Positions 1-14,000 of a stretch of 64,000 bases of DNA are shown piece by piece. The notes under the pieces were generated by a model that was not told where the DNA came from, made no database searches, and saw only the letters and a program-made list of their open reading frames with translations. The stretch is taken from positions 67,439,766-67,503,765 of the forward strand of contig NC_134279.1 of NCBI RefSeq assembly GCF_949628215.1, given 5' to 3'. Origin of the DNA: Phalacrocorax aristotelis. Taxonomy: Eukaryota; Chordata; Aves; Suliformes; Phalacrocoracidae. The translations under genes were made by a program, and so were the position numbers. The stretch's first letter is position 1. Each line of letters opens with the position of its first letter.

Positions 1-880
1 GTGAGTGTTATACGTATACCTATAGTGCATCTGTACTACTAAATAAAGTGGGCAAATGTTAACACTCCCTCCTTCAGGGCAAGCAGTACAACATAGCAGA
101 TGCCACCAAGCTTTGCAGGCCTGAGGGGCTGAGGTGTATCCAGAGCATGCGAAAGCCACTGTTGTGGGCTGACTCTTCTCCCTTTGCAACAAGTGCTAAT
201 GAGGGGAAAAGCAAATGGGCCATTAATGTCCTGCACCCTCTTCCCAGTACATCCACCTGCAAATCCATGAAACTTGCAGTCCTTCTTGGCAGCAGAATAA
301 CCAGTCAGAATGGAACCAGGCAATTGCAAGTTCAACTATTTCCCTGATGTTAATTGTGTTTTATTGCCAAGTTTCCCTGTAAAGGTGTGTCATTTTTACA
401 TACTTTTAAAAGAAAGATGTTTTGCTGTGACAATGTTCATGCCAACCACCTGTGTCACAAAGCTGTCATTTACTCCAGCACAGTTGGCTGTATTAGGTGA
501 GCACCTCAGCTTTCAAAAACACAGATTTGCTTCTTAACATTTTACTATGCAACCACTGATAAGAACAGACATCTTTCTTAACTAATATGGCTGAGAACAA
601 CATACATTATCTGAATGTCTGTGTTCAAGATAAAAACAAAGGATGTTCCACTTTCAGCCACCGACAAAGGCAACAACATCCCTGTCCCAGACGGATAGTG
701 AGGTAGCCAGAGTGCAGCCTGAGGAGGATAGGTGCTGTGACCTGTCTGCTTTTCTGGGTGGGTTTATATGGAGTTTCATAGGTTGAATGAATTCCTGAGC
801 TATTTTTAGGAAGTGGCTTATTTTCATGTTCAGTCTGAGGTTAAGTAGAACATGAAACTGAATTAACAACATTTGCCATC
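1..880. other. Intergenic, downstream of CD38
   Basis: Ordinary A+T-rich DNA. I see no exon, recognisable repeat or RNA gene. The FGFBP genes known next to CD38 in other vertebrates are not visible. Confidence 0.5.
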
Positions 881-885
881 AGCAA

Positions 886-1999
886 TTTTATTATAGATCT
901 TGATTATACAGTCAACATTTTATATTACAATGGAAAAGGTACAAAAGTGAGCATGAAGACAAACTCTTGAGCTACAGCCAGAAATAACCTGTTTGAAAGT
1001 ATTGGTATGTGTCTGCATTGATGCATCTAAGTAGTTACATAACATAGTGCAAATAAACATATATTTCACTCAGTGTAAACATTATGGGTGAGGTCTTGGT
1101 TGTGGTCCAGCTATGCTCAGTGCAGGCCTGTGCATTACAGAGCGATGGTTTACCTAGAGATGCTCAAAATTACACCAGCCTGTGTAGTTCCATAAGGATG
1201 CTTTGCAGTCTGGGTAGTCACTAAATCATACAGCATTATAACCTGCCTGTGGGATCACGAAAACCTTGGTCTGCCTAATGAATTGGTAATTGCTGGTTAG
1301 CCTCGCACTGCAACACCTAGGAGTAGGTCTGTAGCAAACCCTGCTCTGTTCGCTTAGTGTCAATGGCACTGCACAAAGGCACTACAGCCAAGGCCAGAAG
1401 CTGTCCTCAGATCTTTATTTTGTTATAAACACTGCACTTCAATACGCATGAGACTGGCAAAATGGAAATCAAAGGAAATCAATGTAACCTGCTGTTTCAG
1501 TGTACTACGGCATGTCCACACCTGTGAATTACACTCTGCAAGGCATCACCTTTCACCTCAGAAATGGAGGTCAAGTGAGACTCCTTATTGTGGCAACCTT
1601 TTGATGTTTGCCTCTATTCCAGTGGATGCCCAAGTTCTGGCCTGAGGGACATTTTGTGAAAGTTGGAAGCAAGTTCTGCTTCCAGTGAGAAGTCTCTTTC
1701 GTCTCTGTGCATGGCCCAGGGACTCCCTGCTCTGGGCCTCTGGGCACAGAGGGAGCAAACCAGGGCAAAGCATCTGCCTTCAACCACTGAACATGCCCCC
1801 AGGCCCTCTGTGTGTGTGTGGGTACAGTAACCACACCTAAAGTATCATCTCCTGCTATTTGGCTGTTAGTGTCACAGCAAGGATTTCTGGTTATGGACTC
1901 TGTACACACCACGCTACTATTTATCACTCTAAGCTATGTAGCCATGTCTTTTCCAGCTTTACACACAAATAAAGTCTTCATTAGCACGGAAGGCTCCGC
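886..1999 (-). other. CD38: Probable CD38 3' UTR and polyadenylation sites
   Basis: On the minus strand below the CD38 stop, AATAAA occurs at 1,419-1,414 (about 580 nt of UTR) and again at 892-887 (about 1.1 kb). Which one is used cannot be told from sequence. No other coding signal is visible here. Confidence 0.5.
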
Positions 2000-2081
2000 T
2001 CATGGCGCTGCCGTGGTGGTGGTGCAAAGTCTGCAGTCTGCATGGTCAGGGTTATGCACACACTGAAGGAGCTGAACCGGC
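2000..2081 (-). CDS. CD38: CD38 exon 8, C-terminus and stop
   Basis: 82 coding nt after a TTATCACAG acceptor. It encodes [16 protein letters not shown], then a short tail [10 protein letters not shown] and a TGA at 2,002-2,000. The last family disulfide (Cys288-Cys297) is present. Cys300 in the tail is extra and has no partner that I can assign. Confidence 0.94.
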
Positions 2082-5000
2082 CTGTGATAAGACACAAAAA
2101 CAAACAAATATTTAGTCACCACTTTGCAAGTATAACAGAATAACTCCACAGTTGCTAAATGCAACGTGAAAGCCAAAATGCATGTTACATCTGTGCTTAT
2201 CAAGTGGATATCTTTTCTTAGCATAATTTTTTTTTAAATCTTGCTGCAGAAAGATAACTTTGGTGTTTATAGGGGCTTGGGAGAAGAGCAAATGAGTACA
2301 AAATAAAGTAGGGTGTGAACTCACAGCATGTCAACTACACTGCAATAACAAAAATAATTATGAAAATGAAGTAAGGTCCCTTGAACAGACTACGGAGTTG
2401 CTACTGTGCTGGAAGTTCACCATCTTGCTTACTCAGTGGCAACCCCTACTGCTACAATGTAAAGCTATTGCTAACAATTTTCTGCCAGAAGTACATCCAG
2501 TGAATCTATTTTTTGAGATATTTCTGGAAGAAACTGCTGACATGGATAAAAGCAAGAGAAAATGAACAGCATAAATTGCAATGTGGCATGAAAAGCCAGG
2601 TACTCGGCTGATATGGACCCACACGGCTGTTTGCAATGACTTCAAGGGAGTGAAGCTAACCTATACAGTCTATCCTGAAGAGTTTTACTGCACATCTACA
2701 TTGTTTATTATTGCTCTGTATATAAAATAGTAAAATTAATTGTCCATGTTGCTCTACACAGTTGTTTATGTATGTGTTAGCTGAGCTCTGACAAAAAGCC
2801 CTACTTGTTATTCTATCTGAAGAAGCGAGTTGTGAGTCACAGCAACAAGCGTGTCAGCTCTTCATGATGTGTTACAGGTTCCTCCTTGTGCTACAAGTAG
2901 CTATAAGCTACTACATATTTCTCCTTCCTCCCTGGGCACTCATCTTATTTCATTACAGGCTGAAATAATCTCTACCTACTTACACGTCCTGGGATTATTG
3001 GTTAAAGACTGCATTTACGCCAAGAGATAGTACATGAACATCACAATTTGGCAGATTTATGCACAACACCAGTGTTATTTTCTTCACAATGTGCAGAGCA
3101 CCCATACATCAGTTTCAGCAATACCTACACAGGAGTATGTGGTCTGCCTTCAGGAATAAAGCCCTATCACCAGATAAGGCATTTGTCTCCTCTGCACACC
3201 AACTTTTCCTTATTTAAAACTAATGTCATGAAGTCAGTAGTTTGTAGAAATGTTTGTTTACTTTGGAAATGTTCTTGTCGAAGTACGAGTTCTTCACTCT
3301 GAAAAGCTATGTCTGACAGATAACATATGAGTAATATTGAACATTTGCTGCTTTTCTAATGTCACTAAAGAACTTTTGCCCTGTGGGAAGGTCTCTGAAC
3401 CCACACAGAGTGATAAAGGGTCTCAGGCTTTTCTGTCTCCTCAGCAGGCAGATAGAGATTTCTGGCAAGTCAGAACTTGGGCTGCTGTTTTCAGGACTCC
3501 TGTTTTTCTCTCCTGACAATGGTGAACTACAGTGATTATTAATGCTTAGCATGTCTCGTGCAGAGACAGAGCAGCTGGGCAGAAAGCTCAAACTATAGCG
3601 AAGGAAGGAAGGATCATCCTTGACATACTGCGTTACCCACATGCAACAGGGAGGAAAGCTGCCTATTTGATTCCAATTATTGTAGGTAAAAGCCTGGTCA
3701 AATGAAAATCTGTTGAAGGAGGCTGGATTGCTCCTTCCCTGAAGGCAACTGAACATGCTCAATGGCAAGTGCAGGGCAGAGAGGAAGCCCCAGACCCGGC
3801 CAACACAAGATCTGCAGCACTAGTGGAAGCCCCCGAGACGCACACAGCCATGTGGAAGGGATGTGACGGCAGTAAGAGGGGAGTCTGCTCAAGCTTGCTG
3901 TAAACCTATATTAAGTCAAAAAGGAGATGCAAAATTAGTTTTATGTTAGCAAGCTGTCACCGATAAAAGCAAGCAATTACCTGTAATTGTCTTCACAGGT
4001 GATCTTAAAGTTTCGCTCTTCTAAGATGCTTTTTAACCTCTTTATGGAATGACCTGAGCAGGATTCACTGGAAAGAAAAGTGTTTTGTTACTTGTGTTCC
4101 CTGTGTGTACAAGAAGCTCAGCTAAATTCCACACTACGTCACTTATGCTTTATTTCAGGTAAGATTCTTTAAAAGCTTGCTTGCTAATGTGCTGTAAAGT
4201 GCATTGGGTTTGTGGAGTTTTGGCTACTATTGGGCCTTTGCTGGTAGAAACTATGTGATGTTCAGCTGTGCATCTTGCACAAGAATTTTGTGCAGGAAGA
4301 TATCTGTGGGAAATAACTCGGTTCCATTCACAGTTCAGCATGCTCTAGAACTGCTCCAATGCTGCTGGTGGCCTCCATCCACAGGAGCACAATATAAGGC
4401 TCATTCGAATCTGTGGAAGGACAAAGTGATCAAGTCCTCTGTGTGATGAGAAAGGGCCAATAACCAAAACCAGCAGCTAAGTCCCAGGTAGGACGTAAGA
4501 TAGGAGCAAGCAGGTACAAAACATGGGAAGAAGCAGGCTATGAGCACCTCCTCTCTGTCTGACTCAGTCTGTGGCTGCTGCTACTCTGTTTTGACAAGGG
4601 GATGTTTCAACCACTTTTGCATTGGTAGGAGCCCTGACTTGTGTATTTCTTTTCCATCCAGCTAATGGTTTCATGAAGCATGTAACAATGTCATACCTTT
4701 AAGATCTTTATCTCTATGCTTAATTTGCTTGGAATAGCCCAAGGGGCACCAAAGCTATAGTGAGAGGATTGACAAATGTCATAGACCAAGACATGGCAAA
4801 AGCCTTGTTACCTCCAGATAAAAATAATTTCCTGGTCCAGAGTATAAGACACATATCAGGGCAATAATGCAATACTGGGGCAAATGCAATTCCTAACATA
4901 TGGCATTAGTGGAAAGCAGAGCCAGCTCTTCTTTGTTCACTGGACTTGCCAGATGTTATCAGTGATTCAATATGGAGTACAAATCAGAAGATAAAAGGAA

Positions 5001-8000
5001 TACATATTATTGGATCTACCCTCCCTCTTTCTTCTTGGAAGAAAGTAGAACAGAAAAAGGAAACTGCTGTGAACTTGGCACAGGAGGAGGATGTGTCGAG
5101 GAGGCTGGCAGGGCACTGGAACATGACGGCTTTTCTGATTTGGGAAATCACGGGAGAAAGGATCAAGTGCCATGTCTGGGGGAACTAATGGACAGATTAC
5201 TCAGTGTTCTTTTCTTCAGCACACCCCTATGCAACGGGCCACCAGAGTATGTCTGGCATGCTGACCGCAGGATAGAGGCATGTCTGTGAGCTGCAATAGA
5301 TGTGTCAGCTTGAGTGGTGAAAACATGCTTCTGGGTCTCTGGGCTAGGGGAGGGGTTGCAATGCCGGAGCTAGTACTGTGTCGGACAGCAAGGCTGTCTG
5401 AGCAAGGATCTCTGCTGAGTCCACACTCATTCCTGAGTTGCAGTGTATCATCATGGCCTGCTTCCTGACCCACAGCATCAAAGCTGCTGGCTCTGTCATG
5501 GGGGGCCCTTAGGAACAGGAGAAGCCATGGCATTGCATTATAACCACATGAACCACAGAATGGGCTCTGAAGATAGGGGTCAAATGCACTGAGCATCATG
5601 CTCAGTGCTTGAAATGTGACAGACCTGCAAATGAATCTGACCAGGATGGAAAAGGTCACTCAGAAAGGCTCAGATGTGATCTGAGGTCACTGTTCCGGTG
5701 TCAGTAATTCAATGGTAAGTATTTAAGCTACAGATTTGTTATTAAAAATCACAGAATCATTTAGGTTGGAAGGGACTGCTTGAGGACATCTAGTCCAAGC
5801 AATATCAGCTACAGCAGGTTGTCCAGGACAGAGTTGGGTTTTAAGTACGTCCACAGGTGGAGGCTCCACAACCTCTCTGGGAAATGTGTTCCAGCATTTG
5901 AAATGATTTTATAAAAAAGGGTTCTGCTCAGCATAATTGTACTATTCCTGTGGACAAACATATTTTCTAGCTGTTCACCCTTGCAAACATAGCCTTTTCT
6001 GTGACTTCAGTGTTGCACCCATAATAAAGGTCTGTAGAGCTCAGTGGGATTGGAAGGAATTTAAAAGCACGGAAAATGTCATTGTGTCTTAGCTATAAAT
6101 GTTCAGCAGTACTTAAAAAAATACTAAAAAACTCAACTGTACAAATGTCATTCTTTCCAGTAAAGTAAGCAGCTAGGAAAGTGAACATAAAGCAGGTTTT
6201 GTGAGCTGACTTGAGACAGTCACTTGTCAGAACTGAGCTGTGCCGTCTGCCTTCTACACACTGCTTGTCGTTTAGTACCAGCGTGATTTACCTTTGAGGT
6301 CCACCGATGTCATGCATAAGCCAAATGTGTACCTCTGAGACTTTATCTGGATTTAGGTTAAAGATCTCAATACTTCCAAAGATGCTGTAAGAATGGGACA
6401 TGAAAAGGCAAAATATTCTTAGTTATCTGAGTCAGACGTACAGAGTATGCTCCCCAAATCCTAGTGCTTATCAGTGCTGCTATTATCCTCAGTGAAAGAA
6501 CATTATCTTGCCAATGGATTTTCAAAGACTATTTAATTGCTTTATGGTAAAACTTTTTCTCCCCATTTTTATTTCACTTTCAGGAGAATTTTTGAAACTG
6601 TCTGTAGACTGAAACAAGCTGAAGTTTTTCCATCTTTAGTGCCTTTTCTCCTGTTCAGTTTATTGGCTATTGATTTGGCTTCGTGCAAGGGATATGAACA
6701 TGGCTGTTCCCCCACCAGCATATTCTTCATATTTCAATATTTTTCAAGACAGCACTTCCAGCTATGTAACACAAGGAAGCACAGTCTGGAGGGTTAAAAT
6801 CCAGTCAGATCCATGAATACTTAGAAATGTGTCATTCATGTATAATGAATAAATAATCTGTAATAATAAAGTCACTTTGTGCAGTAAGAGTATACTGGAC
6901 ACCCCACCCGCATACCCTCTGAAGGATTTCAATTGCAGTCACTGTATAGAAGGAGTTAAAGTGAATCAGCTCTACCACAGCCAGTGGTTTAGACTCCTAG
7001 ATGAGTTTACCAAAATCCGTTCTTCACTGGAACTCACTGGCAAAGACACGTTCACCAGCATGCAGGCCCCCCCAGAATGCAGATGGGGGCATGCTGAGTA
7101 AATACCTGCTGCTTCTGAAAGCTCCTGCTTCTACTGATCCATTGAGCATCACTTGAACCACACCACAAGCTGCTTCTGCAAACTGAACAAAACAGATGGA
7201 CGCTATACTCTGACACTACTTGCAGTGCCATGTCAGACTCAGGGCTAGAAGTTACTGTAACTTCTTTGATGTCGTCAGAACTGACTTATACAAGTACAGG
7301 ATCTGGCTGAAATTTTTGCAGAACATGTCAAAGCAAAAGCCTCTAAAGGCTGTGGCAAAACTGAGATAAAGCTGAATTAGCCAGCTATGATTTGGCAGTC
7401 TGAGGGTGCATGGATTGGTATAGCAACTTTGCTGTCACTGCTGTTTTCAGCTTTTACAGGGTTTTCCAGAACCCCAGCAGCTACAGCTGTCTGATCGGGT
7501 CATAGCAACTTGGAATAATCCTCAGACTGTTTTAACTCAGACAGCGAGGAACAAGCCAGAACAGAGGTACCACAGGTTTAAGGACACGCGAACCATCGTG
7601 TATTCGTTACCTTGTGACTCATGCTCTGTGTTCTTTTGTGGCTTGGAAATTTCTCCCCTGTGGTTTTAGTAAAACTCATCACTGAGTTTTGTTTGATTTG
7701 ATTTTTAAATTACTGGATCATGTAATCACTGCTCTTTTATTCTTTAAAACTCACGTCCAAATATTTAAAGACGACTAAGGTTACAACGTAAGGTACCTAC
7801 TCGAGATATATAATCCATTGGTAAGACAAAGAATTTTTGAAAAGCTTAACACAGGTGACTGTACTTATAAAATCTTCCAAGTCCTCTTATATCTAACTAA
7901 TGTGGCTCAGACTCAGCTCTTGAGAGCTGTGAAGTTGCAGGAAAGTTTAATTATGTGTAACTGTCTAATGTAATAAGCATGAGTTTTAGTAGATCTTAAA

Positions 8001-11000
8001 TTTATTTGGACTAGAAAGCCTGCAGTTGAGCAAGCCTGACTCTGTGTGGTGGTTTATCCCTCCCAGACTCTGGAACTGAGGGGACTAATGGGAACACAGA
8101 AACTGTTTTGAGCTTGGAAAACTCATGCACACTAGTTTACCCACAAAACAACTTTTACAGCGAGTAGACTTTTTCTTATGTACATGAGAGCTGAAGCATA
8201 CAGGAATGCTTGTTTTCCACTTGGGCAGTCATCTACTAATAGTCATATCAAGGACGAAGTCTTGAGAGACTTGTAAAATTAAACTGATACAGGAGAGCAG
8301 ATTTTTTTTCTGGCAGGTTTTTTTTTTTTCTGTAATGTGCTGATTCAGCAAAGCCAGGCTAACTGCCTAATGTAGTCTAGCAGGGTTTCATTCATGTGAT
8401 GGGAGTTGGCATGTGCATACGGGTGGGTACATCATAGGAACCTTGCCAGATACTGTTGTGGGAGGATGTGCTCTTCAGGTTTATGCCAGGAATGTCCAAG
8501 GGGATTCTCAGCAGCTTGGAAAATTTCTGTGCTGATTTGGGCACTGTTTTCAACATTAATGTGCTAAAATGTGTTTTATTTTAGCAATTTCAGTCCTGTG
8601 ATTTAATTAAGGTGGTGATTATTATTATTGTAAGCATTATTTGCATAGCTCCAGCTGTCTGCCAATTGTTGCTGTAGACACTGGCACACAGGCTCTATCC
8701 ACAAATAAGAATGGCCAAACTATAGTAGCATTAAATATTGTACATAAAATATAGGACCCTGGAAATAAAATTTCCAATGCATCTGAAGCTAAAGCTCATG
8801 TGAATTTTTACTATTCTACGTTTTAAGTCCAATCTGCAAACTCACATTTTTGGCAGTGTCAGGAACTTAGCGCCTTTCAACATTCTTGGATTCGGGGAGA
8901 TTTATTCTAGGTCTTACCATCTTGGATGCCATTTTCCAGAATACAGAGCTAGGATTGCTCTCACATTCACTTCGTTTTGGACAAGATTCATAGTTGATTC
9001 CTGAGAAGAAATATGTTTATAGAATAGCTAAGCTTAGAATGAATATTGCTGCAATGTTTATATGGCTTTGAGAGCTGATTAATGATGCCAAAAAGATTTG
9101 CCCCCTACCAAAGCGAGAAGGCCACCTGAGGAAAGGGCTCTAAGGAAAAAGGAATTTGCATGCGTTCAGAGGTCTTCCTGTTCACTCACACGTATTTCAG
9201 GGAGGTGGCTGCAGGCCCTGTATGCAAATAATTCTCAGAAAACTGAGAAGGGAAAGCATGTAGTCCTAAACATGACAAACAGGCTGGCTTTTGACAAATA
9301 CTGCCCAATTGCTTTGAAGAATTAAACTTTGCCCAACATTTTCAGTAATTCCAGCCCAGTTTAAAGTTTGCTAGCCTAAAGCACCAAGCCAGGAGTCATG
9401 CAGGCAGCAGTAAGCCCAGGGTACCTACGTGCTGCCCTCACCACTTTGACTGGCTAATGGCCAGGACCCTTCTGAATTGCATTCTTGTTTTGCAGTTTGT
9501 CCCATAAAAGTTACAGGAAGGAAGTGAGCAATCTAGATAAGGAGGGATAGATGTGACCATTAGTCCAAGCAGCAACTTGGTGTATTGATAACAGCCAAAG
9601 TTGTGTTTTGTAAATTAACCTGAGAGCAGTATTATTTGCAGTCTTCCATAATCTGGGACAGAAATACAGTTAAGGTTTTAAAATAAATTACAAGGAAAGA
9701 ATATGTGAAAATGATTGTGTTTAGGTCTAAACACACAAGAGAAAATAATAAGCTGGAATTCCAGTGTTCTTATCTGTTTTGAAAAAAATAGGACTTACTA
9801 CCTGGGGCAGAGGGGTCTCCACACCATGAAATCCTATCAGCCATATAACCCAACAAGGTGTCCTCCAAGGTAAGGAAATTTTGATTGGATTTTGTGTAAC
9901 GATGAGCGAGGTCACTTGTCTTGCTCCAGAACAGTGACTGTGAAGTAAGGTACAATGTCTAATAAGTGATACTTATACTAAAGCTGGTCAGGAAATTTTC
10001 CTGGAAAAAAATAAAACGGTTTCATGATAATGAAGGAGTTTTAGTTTTTATTGAAATGCTGCAAGTTCACCTTAGTGGGTCAGCTCTTATTTCTCCAGCC
10101 CACGCTCCCATTTCCAAAATCTTTTTGGGTGCTTATCTTTTCTGGAAATGGAGATGTTCAGCCTGTAAAGCATTTTGAAAGAAAGGTTTTGTCTAGTTCT
10201 TATAGGATATATACCTGATTTGTTGTGTGCTTTTGAACTTCACATGGAAGAGTAGCTTTTTTGGAAGCAGCGTCCCTCTAACAGCATGATAGCATGCTCC
10301 TTAGAGCGCTGTATGCTCAGGGAACAGGGACATCTCTGTCATTTCACCAGGATGACCCAGTACTGAGGTTTGAGGCAAGCCTTACACAAGGAGGATTTCC
10401 AGCGACAGAGAATGAACAGGATTACTGGGGTCCAAAGGTGACAACTGCAGGACTATTGCAGTAAGCGCGAGAGCAAAACATCCTCGACATACAGACCCTC
10501 ACAATCATTACGGACAAGATCCCATCACTCAGAGCACTGCACAGACACGCCATCCCACAACAATCCTACTTATGCAGCCCACTATGCATTGTGCTTTTAC
10601 CTTGTTACAGGGTATACGATGACTCGCTAACTCCATTAAAGGCTGATAATCTTCTGATGTAATATTACAGGGATTCTTGTAAATGAACGCATGTTTTAAT
10701 GTTTCCCATATTTTTAGGCAATCCTTATCTCTGCCAAAAGAATAAATCATAGTTAATCAGTATTTATGGCTGTGAAGGCATCGCCTTCTGTTATGGTCAA
10801 AAGTTTGGATCAGATTTTAAAAGAGTTCTAACTACGCTCAGGCACCAAAATACATTATTCATTACAAAAGCAGACTCTCTTCAGCAAATTAAGTATAAAC
10901 TGAGGAATGAGCAGTTCTGAAACATCTTTCTCTGTGTCCCGTACTTTAAATTACTGATTATTGCAGTATCTGAATGTCTTCTATGCTGTTGTCCCTAAAA

Positions 11001-14000
11001 AAGAGCAGTGCTGATATCACATTGCCAGAAGATCCAATTTCTTGACTATTCATACCAGTTCATGAGAAGCAAATGTGGCAGACTATAGCCTGTACATTTT
11101 AAAAATACGGCTGAAAGATACTGCCTCCTCAGGTACAGTGAGCCAAAAATACGCCCATGTGTCTCTCTGCAGAGTGTTCGACCCTATAAAAATAATGTCT
11201 ATGATTTCACCTAAAAAAAAAGCAGGGGTCTGGCTGTTTTGGACCTGATATTATTTTCATTTATGCACTAATTTTCAGCTATTGACTTTGCTGGAGCCAC
11301 AGCTGATTTGCACACGTATAACCAATATCCAGATCAGGTGCTTGGTACCCAGTACATTTTTTCAGTCTCCTTCTGATCCTTCACCACATCAGAGGTTCTG
11401 GCCCTTTTGCTCTCACTGTCATGAGTCAGAGGAATTCTACTAAATTTACGTAGGGGAGCTGCTTCATGCCATGACACAACTCTATCACCTCAGCCTACAT
11501 GTGTTTCTTAAGATGCTGCTTTGTCAGCCTAGGAAGTAAAGCACCTCTCTGCTGACAGAAGCAGGCCTGCTTTCGTAGTACCAAGAGGAAATCTACTGCA
11601 CAGTGTGGGCAAGCAATCGTATCTCTGTACTGAAGCAGCGCCGTGCTTCCTTCCCGAGCCTGCAGCATACAATAACATTTGGGACAGCTCAGGACGTTTC
11701 CTTTCTTGTGCTTGAGGTAATGAATGAAAACTTTTCATTAAGATAATTCATAATTATTGTCTGTCTAGTATGTATTTTCAAGGTTGTCCCCATGGGTGCC
11801 CTTCCCTTCCTCTTCACGCTCCCATAGTTTCAGGCCCACGCGGAAAGCCTGCCCGCTCATTACAGCAGTGACAGTAATGCAGTGATTCTGCATCCTTCTC
11901 TTCCCTGTTTTTATGTAAATTTTAAGCACTGACTGCATCTGCTGTCTACATGTCTGAATGGAGCTATTCTGACTGTCTTTGACTCATCCACTCTTTCTTC
12001 ACTGTTTGCAGTCATCTCCCAGTGTGTTCCCACTAAATGCTGTTTGAAGAATGGACCTTGTCTTGTGTGAAGAAACTAATGCCTTCAGAGCACTATAAAA
12101 ATAGCATGATGAATTAGTACGTGACAGACACACAGCTGCAGGCTTTGGTACCTGTTGGTAGTTGGGTAACATGTAGGATGTGGAATTTGATTAGTCTTAA
12201 AAATAGTCCTAAAGGGATTAAGAAAGCCAGTAGTAATTCATTGAAGATTTCCAAACATTTTCAAGTTAGTCTTCCCAACAGTTGTGTGATCTCATTCCTA
12301 CTACTGAATTTGATCATGATTTCTACTGAGTGCCATTTGAGCACCAGAGGGGCAAACTGCAACACAGAAGGCTGAGCTGTTTGTGTTACATAGGCCACGT
12401 CTAAACTGTGGGACCCAGAACCACTTGTCAGCTCCTGGCCGTTTCATCACAGTTTGGACATGAACCCTCTTCCTTTCCTTCCTAAGCTTTACAGAAAAGA
12501 AACATCGCACAAAGAGGAGGCCAGATTCTGTTTTTCTGTGTCCAGAAGAAAGCGACAGCACCTGATAGCACTGTGTACCAGACAGAATGCCTCTATCAGA
12601 CACATTACAGCAGCTTGGGCCGGTATCACGCCGGGAAGGACCAGGCAATCCACGGCAAGATGTCCCTGGCCTTCCTTCCTTTCTGCCTTTATTTATGCAG
12701 TAACAAATCTAACTTAGCATTCTAAATGATATCCGTTATTGGGAGGTCGTACCACCAAGGTCGTTACTGCAGCAGGTTTCCTGCTCCAGCTTCTTCCAGT
12801 CCTCCTCTGCGAAGGGTCTGTGGTGGATATGTCCTCATCGCGCACTCCTGGGGTAACCAAGTGCATTATAGTGGAGAGCTCGATCTAGGCTGCAGATATC
12901 CCATAGCCTGACCTTGCTGATTTAAAACAAGCTTGAGTATTGACACTGTACAGTGCTGTCTGAAACGCGGACAGAGCCTGGGGGCAGGGGCAAGGCAGGT
13001 CAGCCTGGAGGGTCTCAGCTGCACGGCCAAGCGGGGCAGCCCTGGCCACAGGCTGAATCTCATTTCTTACCATGCCAGTCCCTTACAGGGGCAGCCGCAG
13101 CTGTGTTAGGGACCACACCTCTTGTGCATATGAACCACATTTATTTGCAGGTAAGTAAAGACTAGTAACAATGTTCATTTTTTCCTGGGCTATTTTGTTT
13201 TATCCAGGAGCCTAAATGCACTTTCAGTTACAGTCACTGTAGAAATAAGAAGCCAAACTGCAGATGCTCTAGTGAGCACATTCATCACTTTGCTGTTGCA
13301 CTGTTGTGTCAGGGAGTATTCACATGTTTTACTTAGCAGAATTTAACTTGGGTGTATTAAATTTTCTCCTGGAGGAGCCTGTCTCTGGCTGCAAACTCTG
13401 TAAGTAACCCACAGAGACCATCCTTCCAACTTTGGCGTTTCATTTAGGGGTTGGGAAGTTGCAAATACCTCTCCCTGCCATGTAGGATTACAACATGACC
13501 ACAATGAATCAGCCAAAAGAGAGGGCTCCTGCTGATTAAGGGGTGACATTACGGTATTCCATGCTTTGCATGGTCAACAGTATCGTAAACAGAATCTGTA
13601 GGGCTTGGCTGGAAGCACTGGTACATCTCACAGATATTTATGTCTCACACTTTCTAATCTGTCAAATGATTTGTCCTCCTGGCAGGACTCTTTTTATTTT
13701 TTAAGCTACTCCTGAAATCTGTTGTATGTAACAGTGTTAACAGCCACAGGTGACAGCTGGTTACCTGGTCATTTATCCTTTCATATTACAGAGTTTTTAA
13801 GCTTGGTCTCAGAAGACAAACTTTTTTTCAAGGAATCATAAGAAAAACCTGTTTTTTTATTTCCAGAGCAGTAAGTGATAGAAACAGCACAAAGCATTTC
13901 TGCTGCTGGACTCCAGTCATGGAGATGAGAAGCACGAAGCAACAACAATGCAGGTTGTCATGATCCTGAGACAGCTTGCTAAGTCATGAATTCAAAGCAT

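Larger units (their letters stand above)
2082..10600 (-). other. CD38 introns 2-7
   Basis: Six introns of roughly 0.66 to 2.2 kb (10,600-9,938; 9,801-9,001; 8,917-7,183; 7,105-6,385; 6,291-4,068; 3,980-2,082). Besides a CR1 3' end near 5,750 I recognise nothing. A 153-codon frame at 3,307-3,768 (minus) resembles no family I know and has no splice context. Confidence 0.6.

Noticed and set aside
3307-3768. 153-codon frame on the minus strand in CD38 intron 7
   Set aside because: No recognisable domain, and it lies between two well-defined exons that splice in frame without it.
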